In this document: positions 1 to 6,216 of the stretch, piece by piece
Position numbering within the stretch: the stretch's first letter is position 1
Layout: the number at the start of each line of letters is the position of its first letter
NCBI GenBank assembly: GCA_017455785.1
Contig: JAFSYZ010000093.1
Coordinates: forward strand, 1 to 12,742
Direction: 5' to 3'
From: Candidatus Methanomethylophilaceae archaeon
Lineage (GTDB): Archaea; Thermoplasmatota; Thermoplasmata; Methanomassiliicoccales; Methanomethylophilaceae
Length of the DNA stretch: 12,742 bases
Notes under the pieces: generated by a model
The model's database searches: none
What the model was told of the DNA's origin: nothing
The model's input: only the letters and a program-made list of their open reading frames with translations
Translations under genes and position numbers: made by a program

Positions 1-67
1 GTCTCCGATTCTGAACTAAACAATTCCTTGCAGCTTGACAGTATCTTCTTACCTCGTCTTCCTCGCC

Positions 68-491
68 ATGAGCAAGGAGATCGATTACGGGGACTTCTCC
101 CAGGTCCGCGCGTACGCGGTGGTATTGATTTACATCTGTACCGGAGCCGATCAGGCCGATAGTATCCGAGTACCTCTTCCACAGGGCGGTGTTCCTCACG
201 GCCCACGGAGCTACATCCGATGCATTGTTCTTCAAGCTCGGCAGCGACTTCGGCCACCTGTCCTCGAACTCCATCAGGGGGATCAAGGACAGGGTAGCGA
301 AGGCTGTAGGAACCACCTTCGAGCTCAGGGATTGCAGGAGGATGTTCGGACAGCATTACAAGGACAACCACATGGAGATGGAGAAGATTTAGAGGCTCAT
401 GGGCCACAAGAGCACCCGTACCACCGAGCTCTACTACTGCAGGGTTAGCGATAGGGAGGCAATAGATGACGCAAGGGACAAGGGTGAGATG
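68..491 (+). pseudogene. Decayed tyrosine site-specific integrase (XerC/D-like archaeal type)
   Basis: This is the remnant of a phage/plasmid-type tyrosine recombinase. Two pieces in different frames carry family sequence. The first (frame 2, about 68-150, 'EIDYGDFSQVRAYAVVL') resembles the start of the catalytic domain. The second (frame 3, about 165-491) carries the C-terminal half: an Arg-containing 'LRDCRRMFGQ', then 'LMGHKSTRTTELYYCR' with the conserved His and the nucleophilic Tyr. The spacing between the pieces is too short for an intact domain and the first catalytic Arg is not in frame, so there is a frameshift and probably a deletion near 130-190. An in-frame TAG at 390-392 sits just before 'RLMGHKS'. 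The core-binding N-terminal domain is absent, or lies outside the window. The gene points at the 3' end of tRNA-Leu 260 bp away, as expected for a tRNA-targeting element. Family assignment is firm; the exact boundaries are not. Confidence 0.8.
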
Positions 492-530
492 CCTCCCTCC
501 TCCCTCTCCACAAAGGGGTTCGCATCACCC

Positions 531-730
531 GCGTTGCACCAAAACCGCTTCAAAGGATCGAGGTTCCGACCCCTTTTCCGACCGTCAAAAGTACCTTTTC
601 TAAATTGCCAGATTGCCTCTTTTCTAGGTACTTCTGACTCTCTTTCCATGAGTTTTTCACTCCGTCATCCGGACGATTTTGTGGACGATTCCGATGCTTT
701 CGCTTGTGCAACGAGCGCATTGCACCAAAA
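531..730 (+). repeat. Pair of direct repeats GC(G/A)TTGCACCAAAA copying the tRNA-Leu 3' end
   Basis: GCGTTGCACCAAAA at 531-544 and GCATTGCACCAAAA at 717-730 differ at one base and lie 186 bp apart. Their core TTGCACCAA equals the 3' end (with CCA and the next A) of the tRNA-Leu encoded on the opposite strand at 753-761. Upstream of the first copy, at about 509-530, is GGGGTTCG followed at tRNA-like spacing by the TTGCACCAA end. This suggests a decayed tRNA 3' fragment, as left by att-site recombination. The sequence from 492 to 747 holds no other gene I can support. The orientation, inverted relative to the tRNA, is unusual for a simple att duplication. Confidence 0.5.
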
Positions 731-747
731 ATGATGTCTGGCTAGTG

Positions 748-752
748 AAAAA
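748..752 (-). terminator. Oligo-T terminator of tRNA-Leu
   Basis: On the minus strand the encoded CCA is followed by A and then five T residues, the usual archaeal oligo-T termination signal for a stable RNA. Confidence 0.55.
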
Positions 753-753
753 T

Positions 754-840
754 TGGTGCAAGGGAAGGGATTCGAACCCTCGAACGACTAACGACTAGAC
801 CCTGAATCTAGCACCTTTGGCCAAGCTCGGTAACCCTTGC
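754..840 (-). tRNA. tRNA-Leu (anticodon CAG)
   Basis: A class II tRNA reads CUG leucine codons. The acceptor stem GCAAGGG (840-834) pairs with CCCTTGC (764-758), followed by discriminator A (757) and an encoded CCA (756-754). The anticodon stem CTAGA/TCTAG closes the loop TTCAGGG, giving anticodon CAG (complement at 802-804). A long variable arm typical of tRNA-Leu follows, then a T arm with loop TTCGAAT closed by GAGGG/CCCTT. No intron is visible. The gene is intact and serves as the apparent target of the integrase relic beyond its 3' end. Identity and strand are very secure. Confidence 0.95.
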
Positions 841-867
841 ACTTGTGGGCGGGACTATCACCTGGTC

Positions 868-881
868 ATATTAAAATATAT
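868..881 (-). promoter_or_regulatory. TATA box of tRNA-Leu
   Basis: An AT-rich stretch reading TATATTTTAATATG on the minus strand is centred about 30-35 bp upstream of the tRNA 5' end. That suits an archaeal TATA box with a transcript start a few bases before the mature tRNA. Confidence 0.5.
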
Positions 882-939
882 GGCCTATTCGAAAGGATAT
901 CAGAATTACAGAGAATCATTGATTGGAAAAGTTTTTGAT

Positions 940-961
940 GGGCCGACCAACAAGTCGACCC
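940..961 (-). terminator. Hairpin downstream of the small conserved gene
   Basis: On the minus strand GGGTCGAC (961-954) can pair with GTCGGCCC (947-940) around a 6-nt loop TTGTTG, with one G-U pair. It starts 17 nt after the stop of the 72-residue gene. A short T4 run lies further downstream rather than directly behind the stem, so this may be a 3'-UTR structure instead of a true terminator. Confidence 0.4.
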
Positions 962-977
962 GATCAGGTCATGAAGT

Positions 978-1196
978 TCAGGCCTTCATTATCTTCATCC
1001 AGCCGCCACTCTCGTAGACTGCCAGACCTCTCTCCTTGAGCTTCTTCTCGAACTCGTCCCAGGAGATGACATCCAGCCTCTGGTTGTCTCCCTTCGTGAA
1101 CTGGATTCCGTCCGTTCCCTTGACCTTTCCGGGCTTGAGACCCTTGTTCAGGGCGATTTTCTTCGCTTTTGCGAAATCAATTTTTTCCATTACCAT
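978..1196 (-). CDS. Small conserved protein of unknown function (72 aa)
   Basis: The gene encodes a compact, charged, soluble-looking protein with no signal peptide or membrane segment. It begins with a basic helix ('MEKIDFAKAKKIALNKGLK'), has a 'VKGTDGIQFTKG' strand-like segment and ends in 'WDEFEKKLKERGLAVYESGG' and 'WMKIMKA'. The 'ISWDEFEKxLKERGLAVYESGGWMKIM' style of C-terminus looks familiar to me from small uncharacterised archaeal and bacterial proteins, but I cannot name a function. A GGGG-containing purine stretch lies about 8 nt before the ATG at 1196; an in-frame ATG at 1190 is an alternative start. It diverges from the phosphohexomutase-like gene across 116 bp. A hairpin (1211-1225) lies in its probable 5' leader, which may indicate regulation. 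Confidence 0.75.
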   Translation of the reverse strand: MVMEKIDFAKAKKIALNKGLKPGKVKGTDGIQFTKGDNQRLDVISWDEFEKKLKERGLAVYESGGWMKIMKA

Positions 1197-1210
1197 TTAA
1201 TTTCCCCTTA

Positions 1211-1225
1211 GCCAGCATTGCTGGC
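1211..1225 (-). promoter_or_regulatory. Perfect palindrome in the divergent promoter region
   Basis: GCCAGC and GCTGGC flank a 3-nt ATT spacer. On the minus strand the palindrome lies about 28-40 bp downstream of the shared TATA box, at the expected start of transcription, and just before the purine-rich ribosome-binding region of the 72-residue gene. It could be an operator or a 5'-leader hairpin. Confidence 0.4.
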
Positions 1226-1248
1226 CAATTCAGAATTAAAATGTACGA

Positions 1249-1256
1249 TATATAAA
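1249..1256. promoter_or_regulatory. Shared bidirectional TATA element
   Basis: TATATAAA reads as a TATA box on the plus strand and, as TTTATATA, on the minus strand. It is the only strong candidate between two divergent genes. Expected start sites about 25 bp away on each side would give leaders of roughly 30 nt to both start codons (1196 minus, 1313 plus). Confidence 0.5.
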
Positions 1257-1312
1257 TCTTATTAAAACTGGCACACTTTTTGTGAAAAAATGTATACTTT
1301 GTTTCTCTTCGA

Positions 1313-2686
1313 ATGTCTGGCATATCGGCCGTGCCCATCGATAAGAGTTATAACGCCCATTCCGATTCCGTTTGCATGGAGAACGTGCTTCCTGCAAGGA
1401 TCATCGCCTCGTCCGATGACGACATACCTCCCGAACATTTCATAGACGTCGGAAGGGCGATCGGACAGGAATACAGACACATCCTCGTAGGCATGGACAA
1501 CAGACCCAGCACCGATGTGATACATCAGGCGTTCATCGCCGGTGCACTGTCCACGGGTGCGAAGGTCTACGATGCCGGACGCATACCATTGCCCGCACTA
1601 CCGTTCTCGGATTGCGATGTCAACTGCATGGTGTACGTCAGCAATCCCGATAACAACGACTGCATGAGCGGTATCGAGCTCATGAACAGGGACGGCTCAT
1701 ACTTCTCCGACATTCAATTATTGAGGCTGAACGAGTACCTGAAAGGTGCCGTCAGCGTGCCAGACAACTACGAACTGCACGACGCCGAGAGGATCTGCGG
1801 GGCCTTCGACATCTACAAGGAGAAACTGAGGGCTAACAGCGGCAACCCCCACTCGGATGCCAATCTAAGATTCTTCTGCGATTCCCTGACCCACAACACC
1901 CCTGTCATACTTAACGGCAGGAGCACGCTGGCACTCATGGTGAACTGTCACATGAACAACAGGTCCACGGAAAGGATAGTACCGAACAACGAGGAGGACC
2001 TGAAGATGTTAGCGAAGACCGTCAAGGCGAACTACGGCAGCGTAGGTATAGCCATCAACGCCAACGGTGACCGTATCGCGGGCATAGACGAGAACGGAGG
2101 ATACATCGGAGGGACGATGATGTTCGCCCTCCTCATGGACCGCCTGAGACCGAGTTCTGTCGCCCTCCCCATCGATACGCCGATGGTGATAACGGACCTT
2201 TTCGATTCCGAGTTCGTATTCACACCGTCATCATATCACCGCATTGGCGAGGTGATGAAGGCCAATAACGTCAAATTCGGCGGATCCGCGGACGGAGCCT
2301 TCATCTTCCCATCCATGTCATACGTCCCGGACGGCATCATGGCAGGCAACGTGATCTCATCGATCGCTTCGGAGACCAGCATCTCCAACTACCTGGATTC
2401 CCTGCCCGAATACAGTGTGACCAGGACGAGCATGAGATACATGGGAGACACGAATCTCGTCAACAGGAGGATGGATGCCACGCTGAGGTCCCTGGGCTGC
2501 GACAAGGTCTACAGGGCCGACAGCTGGAGGCTTGATTACGGTGAGGGTATCTTCATAATCACCGTGAACGAGTCCAGGATGACCATCGACATAACCGTGG
2601 AATCGAAAGACAAAGTGTATTCCACAGGATTGATGGAAATAGCCACAGAAGCCGTGGATTCCTGTCTCAAGAGCATCAGTAGATGA
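1313..2686 (+). CDS. Phosphohexomutase (PMM/PGM/GlmM) family protein with degenerate active-site loops
   Basis: The 457-residue length and fold markers match the alpha-D-phosphohexomutase family, which shifts phosphate between C1 and C6 of sugars. 'GMDNRPST' (60-67) corresponds to the usual R-D-x-R-x-S strand, and 'GAKVYDAGRIPLPAL' (82-96) to the G-x-x-V-x-D-x-G segment. Every catalytic loop departs from consensus. The phosphoserine loop is 'YVSNPDNND' (S110) instead of T-A-S-H-N-P. The metal loop is 'NANGDR' (249-254) instead of D-x-D-x-D-R, losing two of three Asp ligands. The sugar loop is 'GGSADGAFIF' (323-332) without the G-E-x-S-G Glu. The C-terminal phosphate loop 'NESRMTIDI' (419-427) lacks R-P-S-G-T-E-P. 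It may be a pseudoenzyme or have an altered reaction. No Shine-Dalgarno sequence is evident before the ATG. The 3' end overlaps the convergent JAMM gene by 11 bp. Confidence 0.85.
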   Translation: MSGISAVPIDKSYNAHSDSVCMENVLPARIIASSDDDIPPEHFIDVGRAIGQEYRHILVGMDNRPSTDVIHQAFIAGALSTGAKVYDAGRIPLPALPFSDCDVNCMVYVSNPDNNDCMSGIELMNRDGSYFSDIQLLRLNEYLKGAVSVPDNYELHDAERICGAFDIYKEKLRANSGNPHSDANLRFFCDSLTHNTPVILNGRSTLALMVNCHMNNRSTERIVPNNEEDLKMLAKTVKANYGSVGIAINANGDRIAGIDENGGYIGGTMMFALLMDRLRPSSVALPIDTPMVITDLFDSEFVFTPSSYHRIGEVMKANNVKFGGSADGAFIFPSMSYVPDGIMAGNVISSIASETSISNYLDSLPEYSVTRTSMRYMGDTNLVNRRMDATLRSLGCDKVYRADSWRLDYGEGIFIITVNESRMTIDITVESKDKVYSTGLMEIATEAVDSCLKSISR

Positions 2687-3053
2687 TCTTCAGGTCCGTA
2701 AGCACCTGACCTTTTGAATTGTATGCCTTCCAGCTGTTCCTGTCGTACGGTTGGCATGTTATGAAGTGTATCCCGCCCATGTTCGAGAACATAGCCAGAT
2801 CATCATCTGATGCCTCATTGCTGTATCCCGGATGGGAATGGACCGTACCTGCCAAACTATAATCGACAGGAGCCATCCATTCACTGAGGAAACTGTGACT
2901 GTCGCCGTATACGGTACCAGGAAGAAGTACAAGCTCATTGACCACACCATCCTCCTGCCTCACCATACATAGAAATTCATCGGGATAACAGGCCTTGGCG
3001 GATTCGTTGAAACTATCGATCAGTTCGATATCGACGGCATAGATCTGTGTCAT
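2676..3053 (-). CDS. JAMM/MPN-family metalloprotease (125 aa)
   Basis: This is a single-domain JAB1/MPN/Mov34 protein. The zinc motif is complete: a catalytic Glu at 26 ('YPDEF'), then 'HSHPGYSNEASDDD' giving H72-x-H74-x7-S82-x2-D85. Characterised archaeal JAMM proteins (for example HvJAMM1) remove ubiquitin-like SAMP modifiers or cleave peptide bonds after them; that role is inferred from family and not shown here. There is no signal peptide, so it should act in the cytoplasm. The ATG lies inside the end of the NADP phosphatase/NAD kinase gene (4-nt ATGA overlap), which points to translational coupling, with an AGAAGG stretch just before it. It is the last gene of a three-gene operon. Its stop lies inside the tail of the convergent mutase gene. 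Confidence 0.87.
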   Translation of the reverse strand: MTQIYAVDIELIDSFNESAKACYPDEFLCMVRQEDGVVNELVLLPGTVYGDSHSFLSEWMAPVDYSLAGTVHSHPGYSNEASDDDLAMFSNMGGIHFITCQPYDRNSWKAYNSKGQVLTDLKIIY

Positions 3054-4660
3054 AGCCTTCTCACCAGTTTCTCCCTCACACGGGAATAGAAATCGGTCTC
3101 GAATACTATGAACGATGCCGGTTCGGGCGACCTTGTGAACTCCACTCTAGAGCCACCCTCGAGCGGGATCTCCTTCTGCCCGTCTATCACCAGAAGACAT
3201 CCTTTGTCCAATACCGCATCGACGGTGATCTTCAACGATGTGGGGACCACCATCTGTCTGAATGAAGACTCATAGGCTGCCATGGGCACCATGATCCATG
3301 CATCCACCCTGTGGTCCATGATCGGACCGCCGAGGCTCATGGCGTACGACGTGGAGCCTATCGGTGTTGACAGCACTATGCCATCCGAACGTATCTCCGT
3401 CGTTAAGGAGTCGTTCACATAGATCTTGAAACGCCTGATCTTCGCCACCGAATCAGAATGGATGACCATCTCGTTCACCGCTTCACCGAGGATCTTACCG
3501 TCCTTCATCGCGGTGATCTTGGGCCTGTTCTGTATGGTGTAATCCCCTTTCAGCAACCTCTTGATGCCCTCGTCGATGGAATCCAAGGGGATATCGGTAA
3601 GGAAGCCCACGCCTCCGGCGTTCACCCCAATGATGGCTGCATCGGTGTGATGTATCGCACGCAATATCGTTCCGTCACCTCCCAAGGTGATGACGACATC
3701 GACGTCCATCTCGTCTATGGGTGTACCCTTGACGCCTAAAGCGTCAGCGATGCCTGTGTCCAATACCACGTCCTGCCCGTCCATCAGTGCGAGTATGCGC
3801 TTGGCGACATCCGTCACGTTCTTGATGCTCATGTTGGCGTAGATACCGTATCTGAGCTTCCCTGTAAGGCTCAACAGGAGGTTGCCGTCCATGACGTAGT
3901 CGAACACCGCCCTGTTGCCAACAGCCAGATAATTCGACCTTACGGCAAGGTCGTAGGGCATGTTCAACGGGGCACCGTCCAATGAGTAGACCTCACCGCC
4001 CGCCTCCCTCAGGATAAGGACACTGGCGGCGATATCCACGATACGTGTGGACCTGCGATAGTTGTTGGAGTTCAGGAGATGTCCATCTATGGCACCTGTG
4101 GCCACCATGACCATCTCCAACGATGAACACCCGAAGGAACGGGTGGACTTGATCCTCTGCGCCAGTTTGAATGACTTCGGATCGGCACCTATACCGAGGT
4201 AGATGGCCATCTTGGCAGAACGGGGATTGAAATCCTCCTTGCAGTGAACCCTGATACCGTTATGGTATGCACCCTCCCCTTTGATAGCTGTGAACTCCTC
4301 GCAGGTGGCGAGATTCATGACATAGGCTGTGTGCACACCCGACAGATCACCGCGTCCGACAGCCATGGATATGGCGTACATGGGGATGCCGTTGATGGAA
4401 TTGGTAGTGCCGTCAACGGGATCCAAAATAAGGACGTCATCGAAGCCTCTGTCCACGAACCCTGCCTCCTCGCTGAGGATGCTGAGCGGGACATCATTGG
4501 CCTCGATGAAGTCGAGGACGACCTTCTCTGCGACGTAATCGATACGTTTGGTGGGCGTTCCGTCGGCGCCTATGCCTATCTCCTCACCCTTCTCGGGTTC
4601 GGGCATCAGGTCAACGGCCTCACGCACCTTCTCAGCTATTTTTCTGAGTGTATCGATCAT
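3050..4660 (-). CDS. Bifunctional NADP phosphatase / NAD kinase
   Basis: Two enzymes are fused in 536 residues, as known for MJ0917 of Methanocaldococcus jannaschii. Residues about 1-255 form an inositol-monophosphatase-fold domain with 'SEEAG' (63-67), the metal motif 'DPVDGTTN' (80-87) and a late Asp in 'IVDIAA' (209); this half removes the 2'-phosphate of NADP. Residues about 268-536 are NAD kinase, with 'GGDGT' (327-331), 'NE' (396-397) and 'TPIGSTSY' (432-439); this half phosphorylates NAD. The protein is cytoplasmic and sets the NAD/NADP balance. I chose the ATG at 4660; an in-frame TTG directly before it is possible. A GAGG lies 15-20 nt upstream and GTGAT closer. It follows the Ala-rich membrane protein gene by 42 bp and overlaps the JAMM gene by 4 bp. 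Function is well supported by motifs. Confidence 0.93.
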   Translation of the reverse strand: MIDTLRKIAEKVREAVDLMPEPEKGEEIGIGADGTPTKRIDYVAEKVVLDFIEANDVPLSILSEEAGFVDRGFDDVLILDPVDGTTNSINGIPMYAISMAVGRGDLSGVHTAYVMNLATCEEFTAIKGEGAYHNGIRVHCKEDFNPRSAKMAIYLGIGADPKSFKLAQRIKSTRSFGCSSLEMVMVATGAIDGHLLNSNNYRRSTRIVDIAASVLILREAGGEVYSLDGAPLNMPYDLAVRSNYLAVGNRAVFDYVMDGNLLLSLTGKLRYGIYANMSIKNVTDVAKRILALMDGQDVVLDTGIADALGVKGTPIDEMDVDVVITLGGDGTILRAIHHTDAAIIGVNAGGVGFLTDIPLDSIDEGIKRLLKGDYTIQNRPKITAMKDGKILGEAVNEMVIHSDSVAKIRRFKIYVNDSLTTEIRSDGIVLSTPIGSTSYAMSLGGPIMDHRVDAWIMVPMAAYESSFRQMVVPTSLKITVDAVLDKGCLLVIDGQKEIPLEGGSRVEFTRSPEPASFIVFETDFYSRVREKLVRRL

Positions 4661-4702
4661 CAATCACAGCAGGCGTTCCTCATATTTGTTTGTGATGTGA
4701 GA

Positions 4703-5851
4703 TCACTTCTTCTTCGTCTTTCTCTTCTTCTTGGGCAATCTGGACTTGACCGCTGCATAGATCTCGTCGGCCTCTTTCTTACCGTCCGTGACCTGTGACT
4801 CGTCGAACTCCATGATCAACCATCCGTCCTTCTCGAGACTGGACCTGGCCGTGGCACTCACGTTCTTACCTACGTACACCGCGACCTTCGCGTTAACGTA
4901 TGCGTAAGGTACCTTATGGATACCGTAGTCGATCCTGCATCTGAGCCTCTTGTTCCAAGCGGCCCTTCTGACGGTCTCTTCAGGCGTCATCGTGAAGTCC
5001 ATCCTGTCCTCAGGAGCAAGGTAGTACTCGTCGTCCTCATCAGGTTCGTCATCCTCGCCCGATGCCGCTGCTGCTGCCACTCCAACGGCGGCTGCTGCCG
5101 CAACTCCGGCTGCTACACCGGCCGCTGCGCCTGCGGCACCTACACCTGCGGATCCGGCTGCCCCGGCACCTGCCGCACCGCTTGCCATACCGCCCTCGGC
5201 GGCTACACCGGCTGCTTCCGCTCCCACAGAGGCCTCTCCCGACGCAGCGTCTGCTGCGACATCGCCTGCAGCATCTTCTGCTGCGGCTTCCTCGATCGGC
5301 TCTTCAGTTGCTTCTTCAGGTGCTGCTTCTTCTGCAACGGCTCCCTCATTGTCTCCACCTGCTGCTGCCGCGGCTGCAACACCTACAGCGGCTCCTGCCG
5401 CTACACCTGCTGCTACTCCGGCTGCAACGCCCACATCTCCCGCGGCTCCTGCTGCGGCACCGGCTGCTCCAGCGCCTGCGGCCGCAACACCTGCATCTCC
5501 TGCAGCTTCGGCTCCTGCGGCTGCCTCACCTGGTTCGGCGTCTGCCACAGTACCTTCGGCTGCCGCTTCCTCGACGATAGCTTCGGCTGCGACCGCTGCA
5601 CCTGCTGCTGCAAGTGCTTCTGCCGCTACCTCCTCAGAGACCTCCTCGGGCTCCTCCTTCTTCTTGGAGAGTGCCTTGGTCATGATCAGTGAGAATCCGA
5701 ATATGGCCACGATCAGCATGAAAATCGCGCCGAGGAAAGTTCCCGTCGATGATGACGTAGATGCCGCGTCCACTCCGGGGATCACGGCGAAGAGACATAG
5801 CGAGGACATGATAACGAACAAAGAAATTGCTATTTTCTTCATTGAGCTCAT
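4703..5851 (-). CDS. Ala/Gly-rich membrane-anchored protein with DUF559/Vsr-like C-terminal domain
   Basis: I do not recognise a named gene. The 382 residues comprise a signal-like hydrophobic segment (about 5-24), a short Ser/Thr-rich loop, a membrane helix (about 38-60), then 'SKKKEEPEE'. An acidic Ala/Gly/Val/Glu low-complexity region (about 70-275) is built from two similar blocks (about 109-168 and 205-267), each ending in a 'AAVGVAAAAA' run and an acidic patch. The C-terminal domain (about 284-371) runs from 'MTPEETVRRAAWNKRLRCR' to 'KDGWLIMEF', followed by a basic tail 'PKKKRKTKKK'. Positive charges after the second helix suggest the C-terminus is cytoplasmic. By eye the C-terminal domain follows the layout of DUF559/Vsr-type endonuclease folds but lacks their Asp and Glu-x-Asp catalytic residues. 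Start: ATG at 5851 with GAGGGGAG 5 nt upstream. It is first in an operon with NADP phosphatase/NAD kinase and JAMM genes. Confidence 0.78.
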   Translation of the reverse strand: MSSMKKIAISLFVIMSSLCLFAVIPGVDAASTSSSTGTFLGAIFMLIVAIFGFSLIMTKALSKKKEEPEEVSEEVAAEALAAAGAAVAAEAIVEEAAAEGTVADAEPGEAAAGAEAAGDAGVAAAGAGAAGAAAGAAGDVGVAAGVAAGVAAGAAVGVAAAAAAGGDNEGAVAEEAAPEEATEEPIEEAAAEDAAGDVAADAASGEASVGAEAAGVAAEGGMASGAAGAGAAGSAGVGAAGAAAGVAAGVAAAAAVGVAAAAASGEDDEPDEDDEYYLAPEDRMDFTMTPEETVRRAAWNKRLRCRIDYGIHKVPYAYVNAKVAVYVGKNVSATARSSLEKDGWLIMEFDESQVTDGKKEADEIYAAVKSRLPKKKRKTKKK

Positions 5852-5900
5852 TTTTTCTCCCCTCTAGTACAAACTCTTAAAAACGTTATCGCAAAAATAC

Positions 5901-5908
5901 AGTATAAA
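5901..5908 (-). promoter_or_regulatory. TATA box of the Ala-rich protein / NAD kinase / JAMM operon
   Basis: TTTATACT on the minus strand lies about 50 bp before the ATG at 5851. That predicts a start near 5879 and a leader of roughly 28 nt containing the GAGGGGAG ribosome-binding site (5864-5857). A CCAGACAT box at 5932-5939 sits about 25 bp upstream of it. Confidence 0.5.
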
Positions 5909-5926
5909 TGTTTTGCCGGGACTGTG

Positions 5927-6077
5927 AATATCCAGACATGGAAGAATTTGTCTTTCTTACTTGTCTGGACGCCATTTTTGGACCATTTTTCATCGATTTT
6001 TGACAATTTCAACGATTTTTTACCGTTTTTTGACCGAAAATCGAGCAATTTAAAAACAATTTGAATGTCTGGATATT
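5927..6077. repeat. 13-bp perfect inverted repeat AATATCCAGACAT
   Basis: AATATCCAGACAT at 5927-5939 is matched exactly by ATGTCTGGATATT at 6065-6077, with 125 bp between the arms. A partial copy, GTCTGGA, is at 5963-5969. The interval contains phased T-tracts and no credible gene. The left arm is just upstream of the promoter of the Ala-rich protein operon. Confidence 0.65.
5974..6056. other. Phased T/A-tracts, predicted intrinsically curved DNA
   Basis: Runs of T or A occur at 5975-5979, 5986-5990, 5997-6001, 6007-6009, 6016-6021, 6026-6031 and 6037-6040, with an AT run at 6047-6056. Centre-to-centre spacings are mostly 10-11 bp, close to one helical turn, which is the classical arrangement for static DNA bending. 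They lie within the AATATCCAGACAT inverted repeat. The rest of the 5852-6314 gap contains only the listed repeats and no gene I can support. Confidence 0.6.
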
Positions 6078-6216
6078 ATCCATCGAACCTCTGGATGGAT
6101 GTATGATACAATTTCAGTATGTCCTTTCAGCGAAAAATGATGTCTCATACCCTTCAACAGAGGAGAACACGGACCTTCCGTCAAACAGGTGCCACACATC
6201 ACTTAACAGTGTTCAG

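Noticed and set aside
727..739. AAAAATGATGTCT shared with 6133-6145
   Set aside because: A single 13-base match is expected about once by chance in a window of this length and neither site has matching surroundings.
5374..5406. The basic tail PKKKRKT resembles the SV40 nuclear localisation signal
   Set aside because: The tail belongs to a gene with archaeal expression signals and lies at 4706-4735 of the window; Lys-rich tails are common by chance and nuclear import is irrelevant in an archaeon.
4916..5867. Long plus-strand reading frames opposite the Ala-rich gene (Cys-rich, Leu-rich and Ala/Pro-rich proteins)
   Set aside because: They are antisense shadows of GCN-rich codons. The compositions are artefactual, there is no start signal, and the minus-strand gene has a promoter, ribosome-binding site and recognisable domains.
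5848..6048. Minus-strand 66-residue Lys-rich frame across the T-tract region
   Set aside because: It is created by the phased T-tracts, has no ribosome-binding site, and covers the promoter of the downstream gene.
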